Shown here: positions 25,287 to 35,721 of the stretch, in pieces | Numbering within the stretch: position 1 is the first letter of the stretch | Layout: every line of letters begins with the position of its first letter | From: Actinomyces sp. HMSC035G02 | GTDB lineage: Bacteria; Actinomycetota; Actinomycetes; Actinomycetales; Actinomycetaceae | Reading direction: 5' to 3' | Assembly: GCA_001838165.1 (NCBI GenBank) | Contig: KV835887.1 | Span: 1-63,351 of the forward strand | Length of the DNA: 63,351 nucleotides | Made by a program: the position numbers and the translations under genes | The notes under the pieces: generated by a model | The model's database searches: none | Told to the model about the DNA's origin: nothing | What the model saw: the letters and a program-made list of their open reading frames with translations, nothing else

Positions 25287-26000
25287 TCAACTCTGGAGGT
25301 GCTGCCCCGCACTCCCAGGACTCTTCGCGGCGGGCACAGCCGGCTCTTCCTCAGCGCCAGACTCAACCACGCCCTCGTCGCCATCCGACCCTCGCATGAG
25401 GCGCACGCCCTCAACAACGTACATGAAGCCCGAGTAGAGCGTCAGCGCGAGCGCAACGCCCGCGAAGATCTGGCCGAGGCGGATGACAAGAACCACCCAT
25501 CCCTCGTTGGCCTCTTTCATCACCGTGAAGTGTGCCCACGGGATCAGCAGGGTACCCAGGGCCACCATCTGCATGAAGGTCTTCATCTTGCCCGCCTGGT
25601 TGGCGGACACGACGACGCCGCGGCGCAGGAAGAAGGCGCGCATCGCGGTGATGCCCAGCTCGCGAACGGCGATGAGAATCGTGAGCCACCAGGGCAGGAA
25701 TCCCTGATAGGACAGCAGGCCAAAGCCGCCCAGGGTCAGGGCCTTGTCGGCGATGGGGTCGGCGATGCGACCGAAGTCAGTAATCTGCCCCCACGAGCGC
25801 GCGAGCTCCCCATCGAAGCGGTCCGTGATCGCGGCGACGGCGAAGACGACGAAGGCCGCCCATAGCGCGCTCCACGACTGCTGAAGGCCGAGGACAATGA
25901 ATATCGGAACGAGGACCAGGCGCACAACGGTCAGCGCGTTGGGTAGGTTCACCATGGGAACCTTGCTGTCTCGTTGCACGCGCGACACGTTCTCGCTCAT
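25287..26000 (-). CDS. pgsA: CDP-diacylglycerol-glycerol-3-phosphate 3-phosphatidyltransferase
   Basis: 237 residues from the ATG at 26000 (AAGGAA seven bases upstream, 18 bases after the ftsK stop). It makes phosphatidylglycerol phosphate in the membrane. The CDP-alcohol phosphotransferase motif is complete: DRFDGELARSWGQ then FGRIADPIADK, with its four Asp. Several hydrophobic helices follow (LPWWLTILIAV, LVIRLGQIFAGVALAL). The tail is acidic and Pro-rich, longer than usual. It sits directly behind ftsK, as in mycobacteria. Confidence 0.93.
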   Translation of the reverse strand: MSENVSRVQRDSKVPMVNLPNALTVVRLVLVPIFIVLGLQQSWSALWAAFVVFAVAAITDRFDGELARSWGQITDFGRIADPIADKALTLGGFGLLSYQGFLPWWLTILIAVRELGITAMRAFFLRRGVVVSANQAGKMKTFMQMVALGTLLIPWAHFTVMKEANEGWVVLVIRLGQIFAGVALALTLYSGFMYVVEGVRLMRGSDGDEGVVESGAEEEPAVPAAKSPGSAGQHLQS

Positions 26001-26017
26001 GACCGTTTCCTTCCCGC

Positions 26018-28861
26018 TCAGCGGCCCGTGAGCTGCCAAGCGTCTTCGTTGTCCTCGGGCTCCTCGTCAACCCAGTCGGGCGAGGTCCCACCAAAGTTAT
26101 GACCAGAGTACGGGTCAACCCCACTGGCGCGCGAATCGCCGGCACCAGCCGTGCCCATTTCGTAACCGGATGCGGGCGCCGCATCGACTGAAGGCGAGGC
26201 CTGGTCCTGCCCCGTGACACCCGCGGCGGCGCCGATGGCTGGGCTGGGCGCCCCCTCGGAAGCGGCCGGAGCGGGCGCATGGGCGGGCTCAGGCTCGGCA
26301 ATGCCGGCGGACTCTCCGCGCAGCATAGCGAGAACCTCGGGCAGCTGTTCGGGGGTGACGAGCACCTGGCGCGCCTTGGACCCTTCGGAGGGGCCGACGA
26401 TCTCGCGTGACTCGAGCAGGTCCATGAGGCGGCCGGCGCGGGCGAATCCGACGCGCAGCTTGCGCTGAAGCATCGAGGTGGAGCCGAGCTGGGTGGAGAC
26501 GACGAGCTCGGCGGCCTGCAGCAGGTCTTCGAGATCGTCCCCGATGTCCTCGGCGACCTTGGTTTCCTTCTTTTCTGGCACGACGTCGTCGCGGTAGTGC
26601 GTCTCCATCTGGCTCTTGACGTGGGAGACGATCTGGTGGATCTCGGATTCGGAGACCCAGGCACCCTGGACACGCATGGGCTTGGAGGCACCCGCGGGCA
26701 GGTAGAGGGCGTCGCCCTGGCCGATGAGCTTTTCAGCACCGGGCTGGTCGAGGATCGTGCGCGAGTCGGTGAGCGAGGAGGTCGCGAACGCGAGGCGCGA
26801 GGGGATGTTGGCCTTGATGAGGCCGGTGACGACGTCGACGGAGGGGCGCTGCGTGGCCAGGACCAGGTGGATACCGGCGGCGCGGGCGAGCTGCGTGATG
26901 CGCTGGATGGAGGCTTCCACGTCGCGCGGCGCGACCATCATGAGGTCGGCGAGCTCATCGACGACCACGAGCAGGTACGGGTAGGGGTGCAGCGTGCGCT
27001 CCAGCCCGGGCTTGGCCTGGACCTGTCCGGCAGCCACCGCCTTGTTGAAGTCGTCGATGTGCTTGAATCCGTAGTCCGACAGGTCGTCGTAGCGCGCGTC
27101 CATCTCCTTGACGACCCATTCGAGGGCCTCGGCGGCCTTCTTCGCGTCGGTGATGATGGGCGAGATGAGGTGCGGGATGCCCTCGTAGATCGTGAGCTCC
27201 ACGCGCTTGGGGTCGACGAGGATCATGCGCACCTGCTGGGGCGTCGCACGCATCATGATCGACGTGATCATGGAGTTGACGAAGGAGGACTTACCGGAAC
27301 CGGTCTGGCCGGCCACCAGCATGTGCGGCGTCTTGGCCAGGTTGGTGACGACGTAGCCACCCTCGACGTCCTTGCCGACGCCGACGACGAGCGGGTGCTG
27401 GTTGCGGCGTGCGGCAGCCGAGCGCAGGACGTCGCCGAGGGCCACGTTTTCGCGGTCGGCGTTGGGGATCTCGATACCGATGGCGCTCTTGCCGGGGATC
27501 GGCGCGAGGATACGCACGTCGGCGGACGCCACGGCGTAGGCGATGTTCTTCGACAGGTTGGTGAGCTTGTCGACCTTCACGCCGGCACCGAGGACGACCT
27601 CGTAGCGCGTGACTGTCGGGCCTCGGGAGAAGCCGGTGACGCGCGCGTCGACGTTGAAGTCCGCGAAGACCTGCCCCAGTGCCGCGACGACCTGGTCGTT
27701 GACGGCCGAACGGGTCATGTGGGGCGGGCCGGAGACCAGGAGGTCCTCCGACGGCAGCGTGTAACTGATCGAGTCGTCGAGGTTGGGCTGGAATGCCCCC
27801 TCGGGCTCGTCGGTGATCGGCGGGGGTGCCGGCTCATCCTCGGGCTCAGGTTCGGGCTCTGGCACGTGCGCGGGTACCTGCACGGGGGCCACGGCGGGAC
27901 GCATCTGGGTGAGCATCTCGGTGGGTGCGTCGGGCGTCGTGGCACGAGGCCGGGACGCGGGAGCCGGGGTGGGCGCGGGGGCCGCGATGGCACCGGATTC
28001 CAGGAGACGGGTCTCCCCCACGGATTCCGTGTCGGTCGCCTTGCGGAAGGACTCGTCCCCGTCGTATTCGTCGAGGAAGGCGTCGTCGCCCGCTGCGAGG
28101 TCCTTGCGCGCGCGGCGGCGTGCTTCCTTCGCGGGATCGCCGCCGGCCTGATCCGCGGCCTCGGCGTCGCCCTCGGGGCGCCCACCGCTCAGGTGGGCGG
28201 CGAGGTCGCGCAGGCGCGCAGGAACGTCGGCGACGGCGGTCCGAGTGGCGAGCAGGATCGAGTAGGCCAGGAGCAGGATCATGAGGGCGCCCGCACCCCA
28301 GCCGGACAGCAGCAGGGCGAGGGGGCGCGCGACGAACCAGCCGAGCAGGCCACCGGCCGCCTCAATGCCTGGTTCGGTGCCCATCGCGGGGTTGCCGCGG
28401 GAGATGTGGACCAGGCCAGTGAGCGCGGCGGTGATGCCGATGCCGCCTGCCACGTGGTGAGGCAGCGCGGATCGTCCGGACCGCGCGGAGACGAGCTCGA
28501 CGGCCAGGGCGATCAGGACGAGGGGCAGGACGACCGAGAAGATGCCGAACAGGCCGGCGGAGGCATGGTGGATCGCGTCCCCGGCCTCGCCGGAGATCTG
28601 GAACCACTCGCGCAGCGCGATCACGATGGCCGCGGCGACAGTGACGAAGGCCAAAGCATCACGCTTGACCTGCGAATCGGTTGCCTTCCACGCGCGCACG
28701 GCGCCGACGCCGGCGCGGCCGAGCGCGGAAAAGAAGCGAGCCAAGAAGCCTGGCTGCGTCACTTCGGGCTGGGGCGCTTGGGCGGACTTGTTCGAGCCTC
28801 CCTTGGCGCGCGGGCGCGCGGGGGCCTTACCGGACGACGAGCGTGGAGACGATTGTGCCAT
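26018..28861 (-). CDS. ftsK: DNA translocase FtsK/SpoIIIE
   Basis: 947 residues. It pumps chromosomal DNA across the closing septum and activates dimer resolution. The N-terminal third has about four transmembrane segments (residues ~65-220), followed by an acidic Pro/Glu-rich linker. The motor has the family segment [15 protein letters not shown], Walker [20 protein letters not shown] near residue 520, and Walker [15 protein letters not shown]. The C-terminal gamma domain ([19 protein letters not shown]) reads KOPS sites. After gamma, a ~120-residue Pro/Ala-rich extension is unusual. GGAAGGATC precedes the ATG. Confidence 0.95.
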   Translation of the reverse strand: MAQSSPRSSSGKAPARPRAKGGSNKSAQAPQPEVTQPGFLARFFSALGRAGVGAVRAWKATDSQVKRDALAFVTVAAAIVIALREWFQISGEAGDAIHHASAGLFGIFSVVLPLVLIALAVELVSARSGRSALPHHVAGGIGITAALTGLVHISRGNPAMGTEPGIEAAGGLLGWFVARPLALLLSGWGAGALMILLLAYSILLATRTAVADVPARLRDLAAHLSGGRPEGDAEAADQAGGDPAKEARRRARKDLAAGDDAFLDEYDGDESFRKATDTESVGETRLLESGAIAAPAPTPAPASRPRATTPDAPTEMLTQMRPAVAPVQVPAHVPEPEPEPEDEPAPPPITDEPEGAFQPNLDDSISYTLPSEDLLVSGPPHMTRSAVNDQVVAALGQVFADFNVDARVTGFSRGPTVTRYEVVLGAGVKVDKLTNLSKNIAYAVASADVRILAPIPGKSAIGIEIPNADRENVALGDVLRSAAARRNQHPLVVGVGKDVEGGYVVTNLAKTPHMLVAGQTGSGKSSFVNSMITSIMMRATPQQVRMILVDPKRVELTIYEGIPHLISPIITDAKKAAEALEWVVKEMDARYDDLSDYGFKHIDDFNKAVAAGQVQAKPGLERTLHPYPYLLVVVDELADLMMVAPRDVEASIQRITQLARAAGIHLVLATQRPSVDVVTGLIKANIPSRLAFATSSLTDSRTILDQPGAEKLIGQGDALYLPAGASKPMRVQGAWVSESEIHQIVSHVKSQMETHYRDDVVPEKKETKVAEDIGDDLEDLLQAAELVVSTQLGSTSMLQRKLRVGFARAGRLMDLLESREIVGPSEGSKARQVLVTPEQLPEVLAMLRGESAGIAEPEPAHAPAPAASEGAPSPAIGAAAGVTGQDQASPSVDAAPASGYEMGTAGAGDSRASGVDPYSGHNFGGTSPDWVDEEPEDNEDAWQLTGR

Positions 28862-28918
28862 GATCCTTCCACCATATCGCCCGTCGCGGCCCCACTCTGC
28901 CAGGCGCGCCGCGCGAGA

Positions 28919-29866
28919 TCAGCGCAGGATGTTTGTAACGACCCCGGTTTCGAGCACGTTTTCAACCTGCTCGCGCGTGGGGACAGGCAGGGCCGACTCG
29001 TGGGAGATGGCCAGCGCGGCGCCCGCGTTCGCCATCAAGCATGCGGTCTCCAGGTCGTAGCCCATGGCCAGGCCCGCACACATCTCTCCGATGTGGGTAT
29101 CGCCCACGCCCGCCGTGTCAGCAATGCGCGAGTGGAACGCGGGAATTGAGATGACGGGAGCATCCGCGACCTGTTGCAGTTCGCAGCCCCGCTCCCCCAC
29201 GCGGCGCACAGTGGCGGCCTCGGGGCGCATGTAGGTGCGAATCGTGGAGCCGTGACGGTTGGCGTCGAGAATTCCGGCCAGCGTGGCGGCCTCCCAGCTG
29301 TTCATCGTCACGACGTCGGCACGGGGGAAGATCATCTCCCACGCCTCAACGGGAACCTGGGCGACTGCGGGTGACACCGAGACGACGAGTGTCACGAAGG
29401 ACGGCAGGGACGCGGCCCATTCGCTCAGCTCAGAGGCGGCGTGCGCGCTCGTCATGTCGGAGGCGGCCACGTGGACCACGTCTCCCTCGCGCAGCTCGAT
29501 GCTCGCAAGGGCACCGCGCGACGGTTCCGATTCGACGCCGGCCGTCACGACCGAACGCATCGAGCCATCCTCGACGATGAGCTGAATGACGACGCCGATG
29601 TCACCCACCAGTTCGGGGGTCAGGACCTCGACGCCGGCCTCGACCAACTGCTGACGTACCGCGAAAGAGTTCGGGCCCGTGCCAAGCGGCGAAGCGGCTG
29701 CCGTCGGCACGCCCATGGCCGCAGCAGCGCACAGGGTCGTGAAGCCGCCGCCGGGGCGCGAGCTGGCGGCATCCGCGTGAACGGATCCACCGCGCTCCGG
29801 CACGTATGCGATGTGCATCGGCAACACGAGCGCAACAGAGTGCGTCGAAATGAAACGACCCGACAC
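28919..29866 (-). CDS. PfkB-family carbohydrate kinase
   Basis: 315 residues from the GTG at 29866 (AAGGAAGGA six bases upstream). It is a ribokinase-like sugar or nucleoside kinase. The N-terminal substrate region is RPGGGFTTLCAAAAMGVPTA. The catalytic-base motif DTAGVGDTHIGEMCAGLAMG is near the C-terminus and corresponds to DTxGAGD, with a Val in place of the usual Ala. The variant Thr-His after the Asp departs from the common xFxG loop. The specific substrate cannot be read from sequence. It lies between RNase J and ftsK on the same strand, 57 bases from ftsK. Confidence 0.85.
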   Translation of the reverse strand: MSGRFISTHSVALVLPMHIAYVPERGGSVHADAASSRPGGGFTTLCAAAAMGVPTAAASPLGTGPNSFAVRQQLVEAGVEVLTPELVGDIGVVIQLIVEDGSMRSVVTAGVESEPSRGALASIELREGDVVHVAASDMTSAHAASELSEWAASLPSFVTLVVSVSPAVAQVPVEAWEMIFPRADVVTMNSWEAATLAGILDANRHGSTIRTYMRPEAATVRRVGERGCELQQVADAPVISIPAFHSRIADTAGVGDTHIGEMCAGLAMGYDLETACLMANAGAALAISHESALPVPTREQVENVLETGVVTNILR

Positions 29867-29935
29867 GTAGATTCCTTCCTTCAAGCGCGCGCTACCGCCC
29901 AGCACGCCAGGGCCTCGTCAATGAAGAGTGCCAGA

Positions 29936-31627
29936 CTACTGTTCGGTCACGACCGGAACGATCATAGGACGACGACGCAAGCGTCGCGCAACCCAGCGTC
30001 CGATCACGCGGCGCATCGCCTGCTGCAGGACGTAGGGGTCCTGCCCGCCGGGAGCAGCCGCGTCCTTGAGCGCCTGCGTGACGTCGGGGAGGATCTCCTC
30101 GAACACCGAGTCGTCCTCGGCCATGCCGATCGCGCGGATTTCCGGGCCGGCCAGGACCATGCCCGAGTCATGCTCGACGACCGCAAAAATCGAGATGAAG
30201 CCCTCCGACCCCAGAGTGCGGCGGGTCTCCAGCTCGTCCTCGGAGATCTCTCCGATCGAGCGGCCGTCCACGTACACGTACTCGCAGGGCACGATGCCCG
30301 ACACGCGCGCGACGCCGTCCTTGAGGTCGACCGTCACGCCGTCCTCGGCCAGGACCACGTTCTGCGGGTCGATGCCCGTCTTGACGGCCAGCTGGCCGTT
30401 ACCCACGAGATGGCGGACCTCGCCGTGGATGGGCATGACGTTCTTGGGCTGGACGATGTTGTAGCAGTAGATGAGCTCGCCGGCGCTCGCATGACCGGAC
30501 ACGTGCACCTTTGCGTTCTCCTTCGACACGACGCGCGCTCCCAGGCGCGTCAAGTCGTTGATGACGCGGTACACGGAGTTCTCGTTACCGGGGATCAGCG
30601 ACGAGGCCAGCACGACCATGTCGCCCGGCTCGATCGTCACGGTGCGGTGCGATCCCACCGACATGCGCGACAGGGCGGCCATCGGCTCGCCCTGCGAACC
30701 TGTCGCCATGTAGACGCGCTGGGAGGGCGGCAGCTCGCCGATGCCCTTGAGGTCCACGATGATACCCTCGGGGATCGACAGGTAGCCCTTCTCTTCCGCG
30801 ATGCGCATGTTGCGCTCCATGGACCGGCCCACGAAGGCCACGCGACGCCCGTGGTGGGCAGCGGCGTTGATGACCTGCTGGACACGGTGCACGTGGGAGG
30901 CGAAGGATGCGACGATGATCTGGCCGGTGGCCTCGCCGAACACCTGATCGAGGACCGGGCCGATCTCACGCTCGGGCGTGATAAATCCGGGCACCAGCGC
31001 GTTCGTGGAGTCCACCATGAACAGGTCGACGCCCTCCTCGCCCATGCGGGCGAAGGCACGCAGGTCGGTGAGGCGGCGGTCCAGCGGCAGCTGGTCCATC
31101 TTGAAGTCGCCCGTGATGAGGACGTTGCCGGCATCGGTACGCACGAAGACCGCGAGCGCGTCGGGTATCGAGTGGGTGACGGAGACGAATTCGAGGTCGA
31201 AGGGGCCGACGGTGAGGCGGTCGCCCTCGGCGACGACGTTGAGGCCCGGGTCGGGCAAGCGATGTTCGCGCAGCTTGGGGGCGACAAAGGCCAGCGTCAG
31301 GTCGGATCCGTAGATCGGGATATCGCCTCGCAGCTTGAGGAGGTAGGGCACGGCGCCGATGTGGTCCTCGTGGCCGTGGGTGAGGACGAGGCCGACGACG
31401 TCGTCCATGCGCTCTTCGATCCAGGAGAAATCCGGCAGGATCAGGTCGACGCCGGGCTGGGTCTCCTCGGGGAAGAGGACGCCACAGTCCACGACCAGGA
31501 GCTTGCCCCGGTACTCGAGGACGTTCATGTTGCGGCCGACCTCGCCGAGACCTCCCAGCGGGATCACTCGCAGTGCGCCATCTTCCAGGGGCGCGGGTTC
31601 GCTGAGGTTCTCGTACAAAGACTTCAT
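29936..31627 (-). CDS. rnj: Ribonuclease J
   Basis: 563 residues from the ATG at 31627, chosen by a CAGACT -10 box six bases upstream and by family length. RNase J is a metallo-beta-lactamase exo/endoribonuclease in mRNA decay and rRNA maturation. The zinc site is LTHGHEDHIGAVPYLL near residue 80, with further ligands in LITGDFKMDQ and HVSGHASAGELIYCY. The beta-CASP region includes FMVDSTNALVPG and FASHVHRVQQVI. The C-terminal oligomerisation domain is complete. It probably has its own promoter. Confidence 0.94.
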   Translation of the reverse strand: MKSLYENLSEPAPLEDGALRVIPLGGLGEVGRNMNVLEYRGKLLVVDCGVLFPEETQPGVDLILPDFSWIEERMDDVVGLVLTHGHEDHIGAVPYLLKLRGDIPIYGSDLTLAFVAPKLREHRLPDPGLNVVAEGDRLTVGPFDLEFVSVTHSIPDALAVFVRTDAGNVLITGDFKMDQLPLDRRLTDLRAFARMGEEGVDLFMVDSTNALVPGFITPEREIGPVLDQVFGEATGQIIVASFASHVHRVQQVINAAAHHGRRVAFVGRSMERNMRIAEEKGYLSIPEGIIVDLKGIGELPPSQRVYMATGSQGEPMAALSRMSVGSHRTVTIEPGDMVVLASSLIPGNENSVYRVINDLTRLGARVVSKENAKVHVSGHASAGELIYCYNIVQPKNVMPIHGEVRHLVGNGQLAVKTGIDPQNVVLAEDGVTVDLKDGVARVSGIVPCEYVYVDGRSIGEISEDELETRRTLGSEGFISIFAVVEHDSGMVLAGPEIRAIGMAEDDSVFEEILPDVTQALKDAAAPGGQDPYVLQQAMRRVIGRWVARRLRRRPMIVPVVTEQ

Positions 31628-31724
31628 GATGCCAGTCTGCCACGTTGACACCGCTTTGCCCGCATCGGGAGACATGTTGGGCAGGTCGGTCCTCTCACAT
31701 TTGGCGCGTTCGGAGGCCGGCGAG

Positions 31725-32402
31725 CTACTCGCTTTCGCGCAGATGGCCGTCCTCCATGACGTAGCTGTGGTCCGCAAAGCGCTGCGCCTCGGCCTCGTGC
31801 GAGACGACGAGGACGGCTGTTCCTCGGTCAGCGGCGTCGCGCAGGAGGGTGAGGACGGTGGTCGCGTTCGCGCTATCGAGGCCGGCGGTCGGCTCGTCTG
31901 CGATGACGATGGCGGGATCCATGAGGAGGGCGCGCGCGATCGCCATGCGCCGCAGCTCACCGCCCGACAGCTCGGTGGGCGCAGCATCCGCGAGGTCGCC
32001 CAAGCCCACGGCGGCCAGCAGCTCGCGGGCACGATCCGCGGGCGCTTCATTCTTGCTGTAGAGAACCGACGGAAGCAGCACGTTGTCGAGGACCGTCAGG
32101 GCTCGCAGGGCCGTGTGCCCCTGGGGGACGAGGCCGATGCGCTCATTGCGCAGGCGCGAGAGCTCCTCGTCACGCAGCGAGTACAGGTCCGTGCCGTCCA
32201 GCCGCACGTGTCCTGCCGTCGGCGTGAGGATGCCGGCGAGCATGTTCGCCAGGGTGCTCTTTCCGCTGCCGGAGTGCCCGGAAACGACGGTCAGTTGGCG
32301 TTCCTCCAGGCCGATATCCAGCGGGTGGACGGCCGTGAAAAGGCGCTTTCCCCCGCGGGCTCGGGCGAATTCCTTCGTGAGTCCCGTTGCCTCGATGATC
32401 AT
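31725..32402 (-). CDS. ABC transporter ATP-binding protein (MacB/LolD type)
   Basis: 225 residues. It is the ATPase for the two FtsX-type permeases encoded just before it. Walker A is VSGHSGSGKSTLANMLAG, the Q loop is LVPQGHTALRALTV, the ABC signature is PTELSGGELRRMAIARALL, Walker B is PAIVIADEPTAGLDS, and the switch His is in VLVVSHEAEAQRF. One base separates it from the upstream permease stop. This ATPase class drives mechanotransmission (export from the outer leaflet, or signalling) rather than classical transport. It is the last gene of a five-gene operon. Confidence 0.92.
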   Translation of the reverse strand: MIIEATGLTKEFARARGGKRLFTAVHPLDIGLEERQLTVVSGHSGSGKSTLANMLAGILTPTAGHVRLDGTDLYSLRDEELSRLRNERIGLVPQGHTALRALTVLDNVLLPSVLYSKNEAPADRARELLAAVGLGDLADAAPTELSGGELRRMAIARALLMDPAIVIADEPTAGLDSANATTVLTLLRDAADRGTAVLVVSHEAEAQRFADHSYVMEDGHLRESE

Positions 32403-32403
32403 G

Positions 32404-33612
32404 TCATTCCCCTTCCTTGAGGGCCAGGCTGGCGTCCATTGTCGTCACGTACCGCAGCGCTATCCACGAGGAGACGAGGGCGACGAGGCCTACCGACGCG
32501 AGCGCGGCCAGCGCGAGCAACGCCAGAGTCGGCAGCGACGGGACGAGGAATCCCCCTCCCAGGCTCTGGCGCACGAGTCCGGAGAAGGACACGAGGAGGA
32601 CACCGGAGACGATGATTCCGCCAACGCCGCCGAGCGCGTTGACCGCGAGCGCCTCGCGAATGATGATGCGCGAGATCAGACGGCGGTGCGCACCGGCAGC
32701 GATGAGGGTGGCGAATTCTCTCCTGCGCTCGACGATCATCAGGACGAACATGAGCGTGATCATGAGCAGGCCGGCGCCCCACGCAACCGCGATGAGGGTG
32801 GTGACCGTGCGCGACGTCGCATCCAGGGACTGGGCGATGCCGCTGACGAGCTTCGCCGAGGTGGCGACCGACACGCCGGGGACCTGCTCGCGGATCTGCG
32901 CGGCCACGGCCTCGGCGTCGTATCCGGGGGCCACCTTGACCATGACCGAGGAGATGATGCGGTCGGTTTCGAGCGTCGAATACTTGTTGAGTCCCTTGCG
33001 CAGGGAGGAGTCGATGACCTTCTTCGCGGTCTCGAAGTTCATGTAGACCGCGTTGTCGAGGGTTGATCCGGTCGGGTCGAATTGTCCGACGACCCGCAGC
33101 GTGTTGTCGAAGAGCTGGAAGTTATCGGGGTCGTTGGCGAGCACGTTGGCACCGACGATCACCTCGTTCTCCCCCAGTTGCGTTTGCCCCACGGCGTCGT
33201 CTATCCACGGCTGGATCGTGAAGTCGGTGGCCGGATCGTAGGCGATCACCTGGTAGCGGCCCGAGCAGCAGCTCGCCCTCGCCGAGGCCAGGAAGAGCTG
33301 GGAGGATGCGGCTTCGACCCCGTCGACGGCCGCGACGGCGTCGCGCGTGGACGCGTCCATGTAGAAGTACGACGGTTCGGCGTTGACGAGGAAGGTCTGC
33401 GCGTCGAACTCGGTGTCGGCGTCATCGGGCGTCACCATGATGTCCGCTCCGAGGCGCGACTGGGTCGTGCGCAGGCCGTGTTCGATGCCTTGGACGACCA
33501 ACGTTCCGCCGAAGATCGTCATCGTCATGAGCATGGAGAAAAAGACCAGGGTCCCCGTCCGCACGGGGTACCCGCGCAGGTTCATCCACGGAAGTCGCGA
33601 CAGCGACAGCAT
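32404..33612 (-). CDS. FtsX/MacB-type ABC permease, second of two
   Basis: 402 residues. The layout is one N-terminal membrane helix (LVFFSMLMTMTIFGGTLVV), a ~220-residue extracytoplasmic domain, then three C-terminal helices (VTTLIAVAWGAGLLMITLMF, then the NALGGVGGIIVSGVLLVSF and LPTLALLALAALASVGLVAL segments), the FtsX fold. The external domain has adjacent cysteines in ASARASCCSGRYQVIAYD. AAGGAGG precedes the start at ~11 bases. It pairs with the ATPase one base downstream. The Cys pair could bind metal or haem or form a disulfide; this is unproven. Confidence 0.9.
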   Translation of the reverse strand: MLSLSRLPWMNLRGYPVRTGTLVFFSMLMTMTIFGGTLVVQGIEHGLRTTQSRLGADIMVTPDDADTEFDAQTFLVNAEPSYFYMDASTRDAVAAVDGVEAASSQLFLASARASCCSGRYQVIAYDPATDFTIQPWIDDAVGQTQLGENEVIVGANVLANDPDNFQLFDNTLRVVGQFDPTGSTLDNAVYMNFETAKKVIDSSLRKGLNKYSTLETDRIISSVMVKVAPGYDAEAVAAQIREQVPGVSVATSAKLVSGIAQSLDATSRTVTTLIAVAWGAGLLMITLMFVLMIVERRREFATLIAAGAHRRLISRIIIREALAVNALGGVGGIIVSGVLLVSFSGLVRQSLGGGFLVPSLPTLALLALAALASVGLVALVSSWIALRYVTTMDASLALKEGE

Positions 33613-33639
33613 TGCCTCATTCCTCCTTGACCGTTGTCC

Positions 33640-34830
33640 CTACACCAGGACAGATTTGTTCCCCGTGGTCGCGCGCCTGACCCGAGCGAGCGCGAGACGA
33701 GTTCCGGCGACACCGACGCAGGTGACGGCGACTAGTGACAGGCCCGCGAGGGGCAGTGACGTCGCGGGGGCAGCGAGGACCTCGACGAGGCTCCCGTCCC
33801 CCACGAATGGCAGGGTCATAGCTGCGAGGCATACTCCCGCGAGCGCTCCGGCAGCGTGCAGCACAGCCGATTCGCTCAGCATGACACGGCTCATGATGGA
33901 CCGCGATGCCCCGATCGAGCGCCATACGGCCAGTTCCTGCATCCGTTCATTCATGAGGCTCACCTGCACGATGACGAGGGCACCGAGCAGGACGAGCCAG
34001 GTTGCTCCGAGGACCCCGATCGCGACCCCGCGGTGCGCGCGGATGCCCGACGCGGCGCCGACGAGCGCCTCGGAACTGCGCACCGCGGTGACCTTGCGCA
34101 CGTAGAGGTTGATCCAATTGGTCACGCTCTCGATGGCGTCACTGTCCGAGGCACGCACGAGCGCCGCAGAGTAGTGGGTAGCCGGGTCGAGGGACGCGTC
34201 GATGTCCTCCCCCGCCGCACGCGCGTCCGCCATCATGTCCGTGAGGGTGTCCATGGAAACGAAGACGGCATCGTCGAGCTCCGAGCCGGTGGCGAGGAGG
34301 TGAGCGCCAATCGGGCGCTCGTGTCCGAAGACGGAGAGGGTCTGTCCGTCCGCGCCGGGCACGGCGGCACCGACGACGATGCTCCCGCGGGGCAGTGACG
34401 TGCCCTCCCCTTCACGCATCCAGGGACCCAGCACGAAGTCGCTCTCCGGCTGAAAGCCGACGACCCACCGAGTGGACCCATCGGTGAGCGTCTCGGACAC
34501 GTAGAGCTGGTAGGACACCGCGGCGATGTCCTCGTTGGAGGACATACGCGCCAGGGCCGAGCGCGGCTGGTGGCAGTCCACCGGGGTTCCGAGCATGAGG
34601 AGGCGCTTCTTCTCCACCTGGTTCAGGCAGGTCGTGGGGTACACGACGAGGTCTGCGCCGAGCCTGCGCTCAGCCAGCGACAGCTCGCTCCTCATCGCGC
34701 CGACGAGGACAAACCCACCAAACACGCAGGCAGCCTGCGCGAGCGCAAGGACCGCGATGATGAGGGATCGGATGGGGTGGGCGCGGATGTTCATGAGGGG
34801 AACTCGGCGCAGTGACAGCGCCTTGTTCAT
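33640..34830 (-). CDS. FtsX/MacB-type ABC permease, first of two
   Basis: 396 residues, overlapping the stop of the DUF6273 gene by four bases (ATGA). One N-terminal helix (SLIIAVLALAQAACVFGGFV), a large external domain and three C-terminal helices (IGVLGATWLVLLGALVIVQV and following) give the FtsX fold. The external domain begins ERRLGADLVVYPTTCLNQ and contains a second Cys in TPVDCHQPRSALARM. It is a paralogue of the next permease, so the transporter is probably a heterodimer on an ATPase dimer. Confidence 0.9.
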   Translation of the reverse strand: MNKALSLRRVPLMNIRAHPIRSLIIAVLALAQAACVFGGFVLVGAMRSELSLAERRLGADLVVYPTTCLNQVEKKRLLMLGTPVDCHQPRSALARMSSNEDIAAVSYQLYVSETLTDGSTRWVVGFQPESDFVLGPWMREGEGTSLPRGSIVVGAAVPGADGQTLSVFGHERPIGAHLLATGSELDDAVFVSMDTLTDMMADARAAGEDIDASLDPATHYSAALVRASDSDAIESVTNWINLYVRKVTAVRSSEALVGAASGIRAHRGVAIGVLGATWLVLLGALVIVQVSLMNERMQELAVWRSIGASRSIMSRVMLSESAVLHAAGALAGVCLAAMTLPFVGDGSLVEVLAAPATSLPLAGLSLVAVTCVGVAGTRLALARVRRATTGNKSVLV

Positions 34831-35690
34831 CGGCTCTCCTCACCGGCCTCTGCGACGTTGATCCACAGGGCCGGGCGCACCCCGTACTGCAGGTCGACAT
34901 TCGCTCCGCTGAGCGAGGGCACGCCCGACGCATCGACGAATTGTGTGGCGAAACCGTATGTTCCGGGAGAGCGCAGCCACCAGTCTGCCGTGCCGTCCTC
35001 GGAAACGCTCAGGGGTCCGGCGGACGCGTGAACGCTGGCGGGTGCCGCTCCGATATCGCTGCGGGCTGCCGGCGTATTCAGGTAGATGACGCTCTCGGTC
35101 TCGCTCAGCGCAAAGACCCGATCGTCGGTCGCGGCCCCACCGCTCGCGCCGGTGATCGACTGATCCGCGTTCTCGTTGTGCACCGTCTCGATGAGCCCGC
35201 GCTGAACGGGGGTGAACGCGCGGTCGTAGAAGTCGCCGTTCATCCACGTGCGCAGATCGGAGTTCTCCCACGTGACCTCCTCAAAAGGCACGTGATGGTA
35301 CTGGCGCGCCTCGAGGACATCGGCGCTGAGGAGCAGGAGTTGCCCGTCGATCTTATCGAGGACGATCCACTGAATCGGCTCTGGACCGTTCTGCGTATTT
35401 CCGTCCTGCTCGTAGGAGCCGAAGGATACGATGTCCCCCTTGGATACCGAGCGGTACGGCAGCGCGGGGTCGGCTTCGACGAGGGCCTGAGCTCGCTGGG
35501 CCGCGTCGCCGTACCATCCCAGGGACCGGAAGATCTCGTACGCGCCCTGGGCATCCCCGGCCTCGTCCAGGGCGACGGCCTCGCGATAGCGCACCGCGTT
35601 GCGCACGACGATCGCGAGAACGACGACGAGGGATAGCACGAGGAAGACCGCGCCGATGCGCACGGTTGTCGAACGTCGTAGGGCCCTCAC
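34827..35690 (-). CDS. Membrane-anchored DUF6273 protein
   Basis: 287 residues from the GTG at 35690, which has GACAAT six bases upstream; the ATG at 35708 is the alternative. One N-terminal helix (IGAVFLVLSLVVVLAIVV) leaves ~250 residues outside the cell. The external domain has the DUF6273 hallmarks IQWIVLDKIDGQLLLLSAD, DLRTWMNGDFYDRAF, ADWWLRSPGTYG and LQYGVRPALWINV, resembling formylglycine-enzyme/C-type-lectin-like folds. It overlaps the first permease start (ATGA), so it is produced with the ABC transporter and is probably its external partner. Function unknown. Confidence 0.8.
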   Translation of the reverse strand: MRALRRSTTVRIGAVFLVLSLVVVLAIVVRNAVRYREAVALDEAGDAQGAYEIFRSLGWYGDAAQRAQALVEADPALPYRSVSKGDIVSFGSYEQDGNTQNGPEPIQWIVLDKIDGQLLLLSADVLEARQYHHVPFEEVTWENSDLRTWMNGDFYDRAFTPVQRGLIETVHNENADQSITGASGGAATDDRVFALSETESVIYLNTPAARSDIGAAPASVHASAGPLSVSEDGTADWWLRSPGTYGFATQFVDASGVPSLSGANVDLQYGVRPALWINVAEAGEESR

Positions 35691-35721
35691 GGCGCCATTG
35701 TCTCCCATCTGGGCCGATACG

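Noticed and set aside
26597..29149. An 850-codon plus-strand frame antisense to ftsK
   Set aside because: FtsK motor motifs on the minus strand are complete; the antisense product has no recognisable fold.
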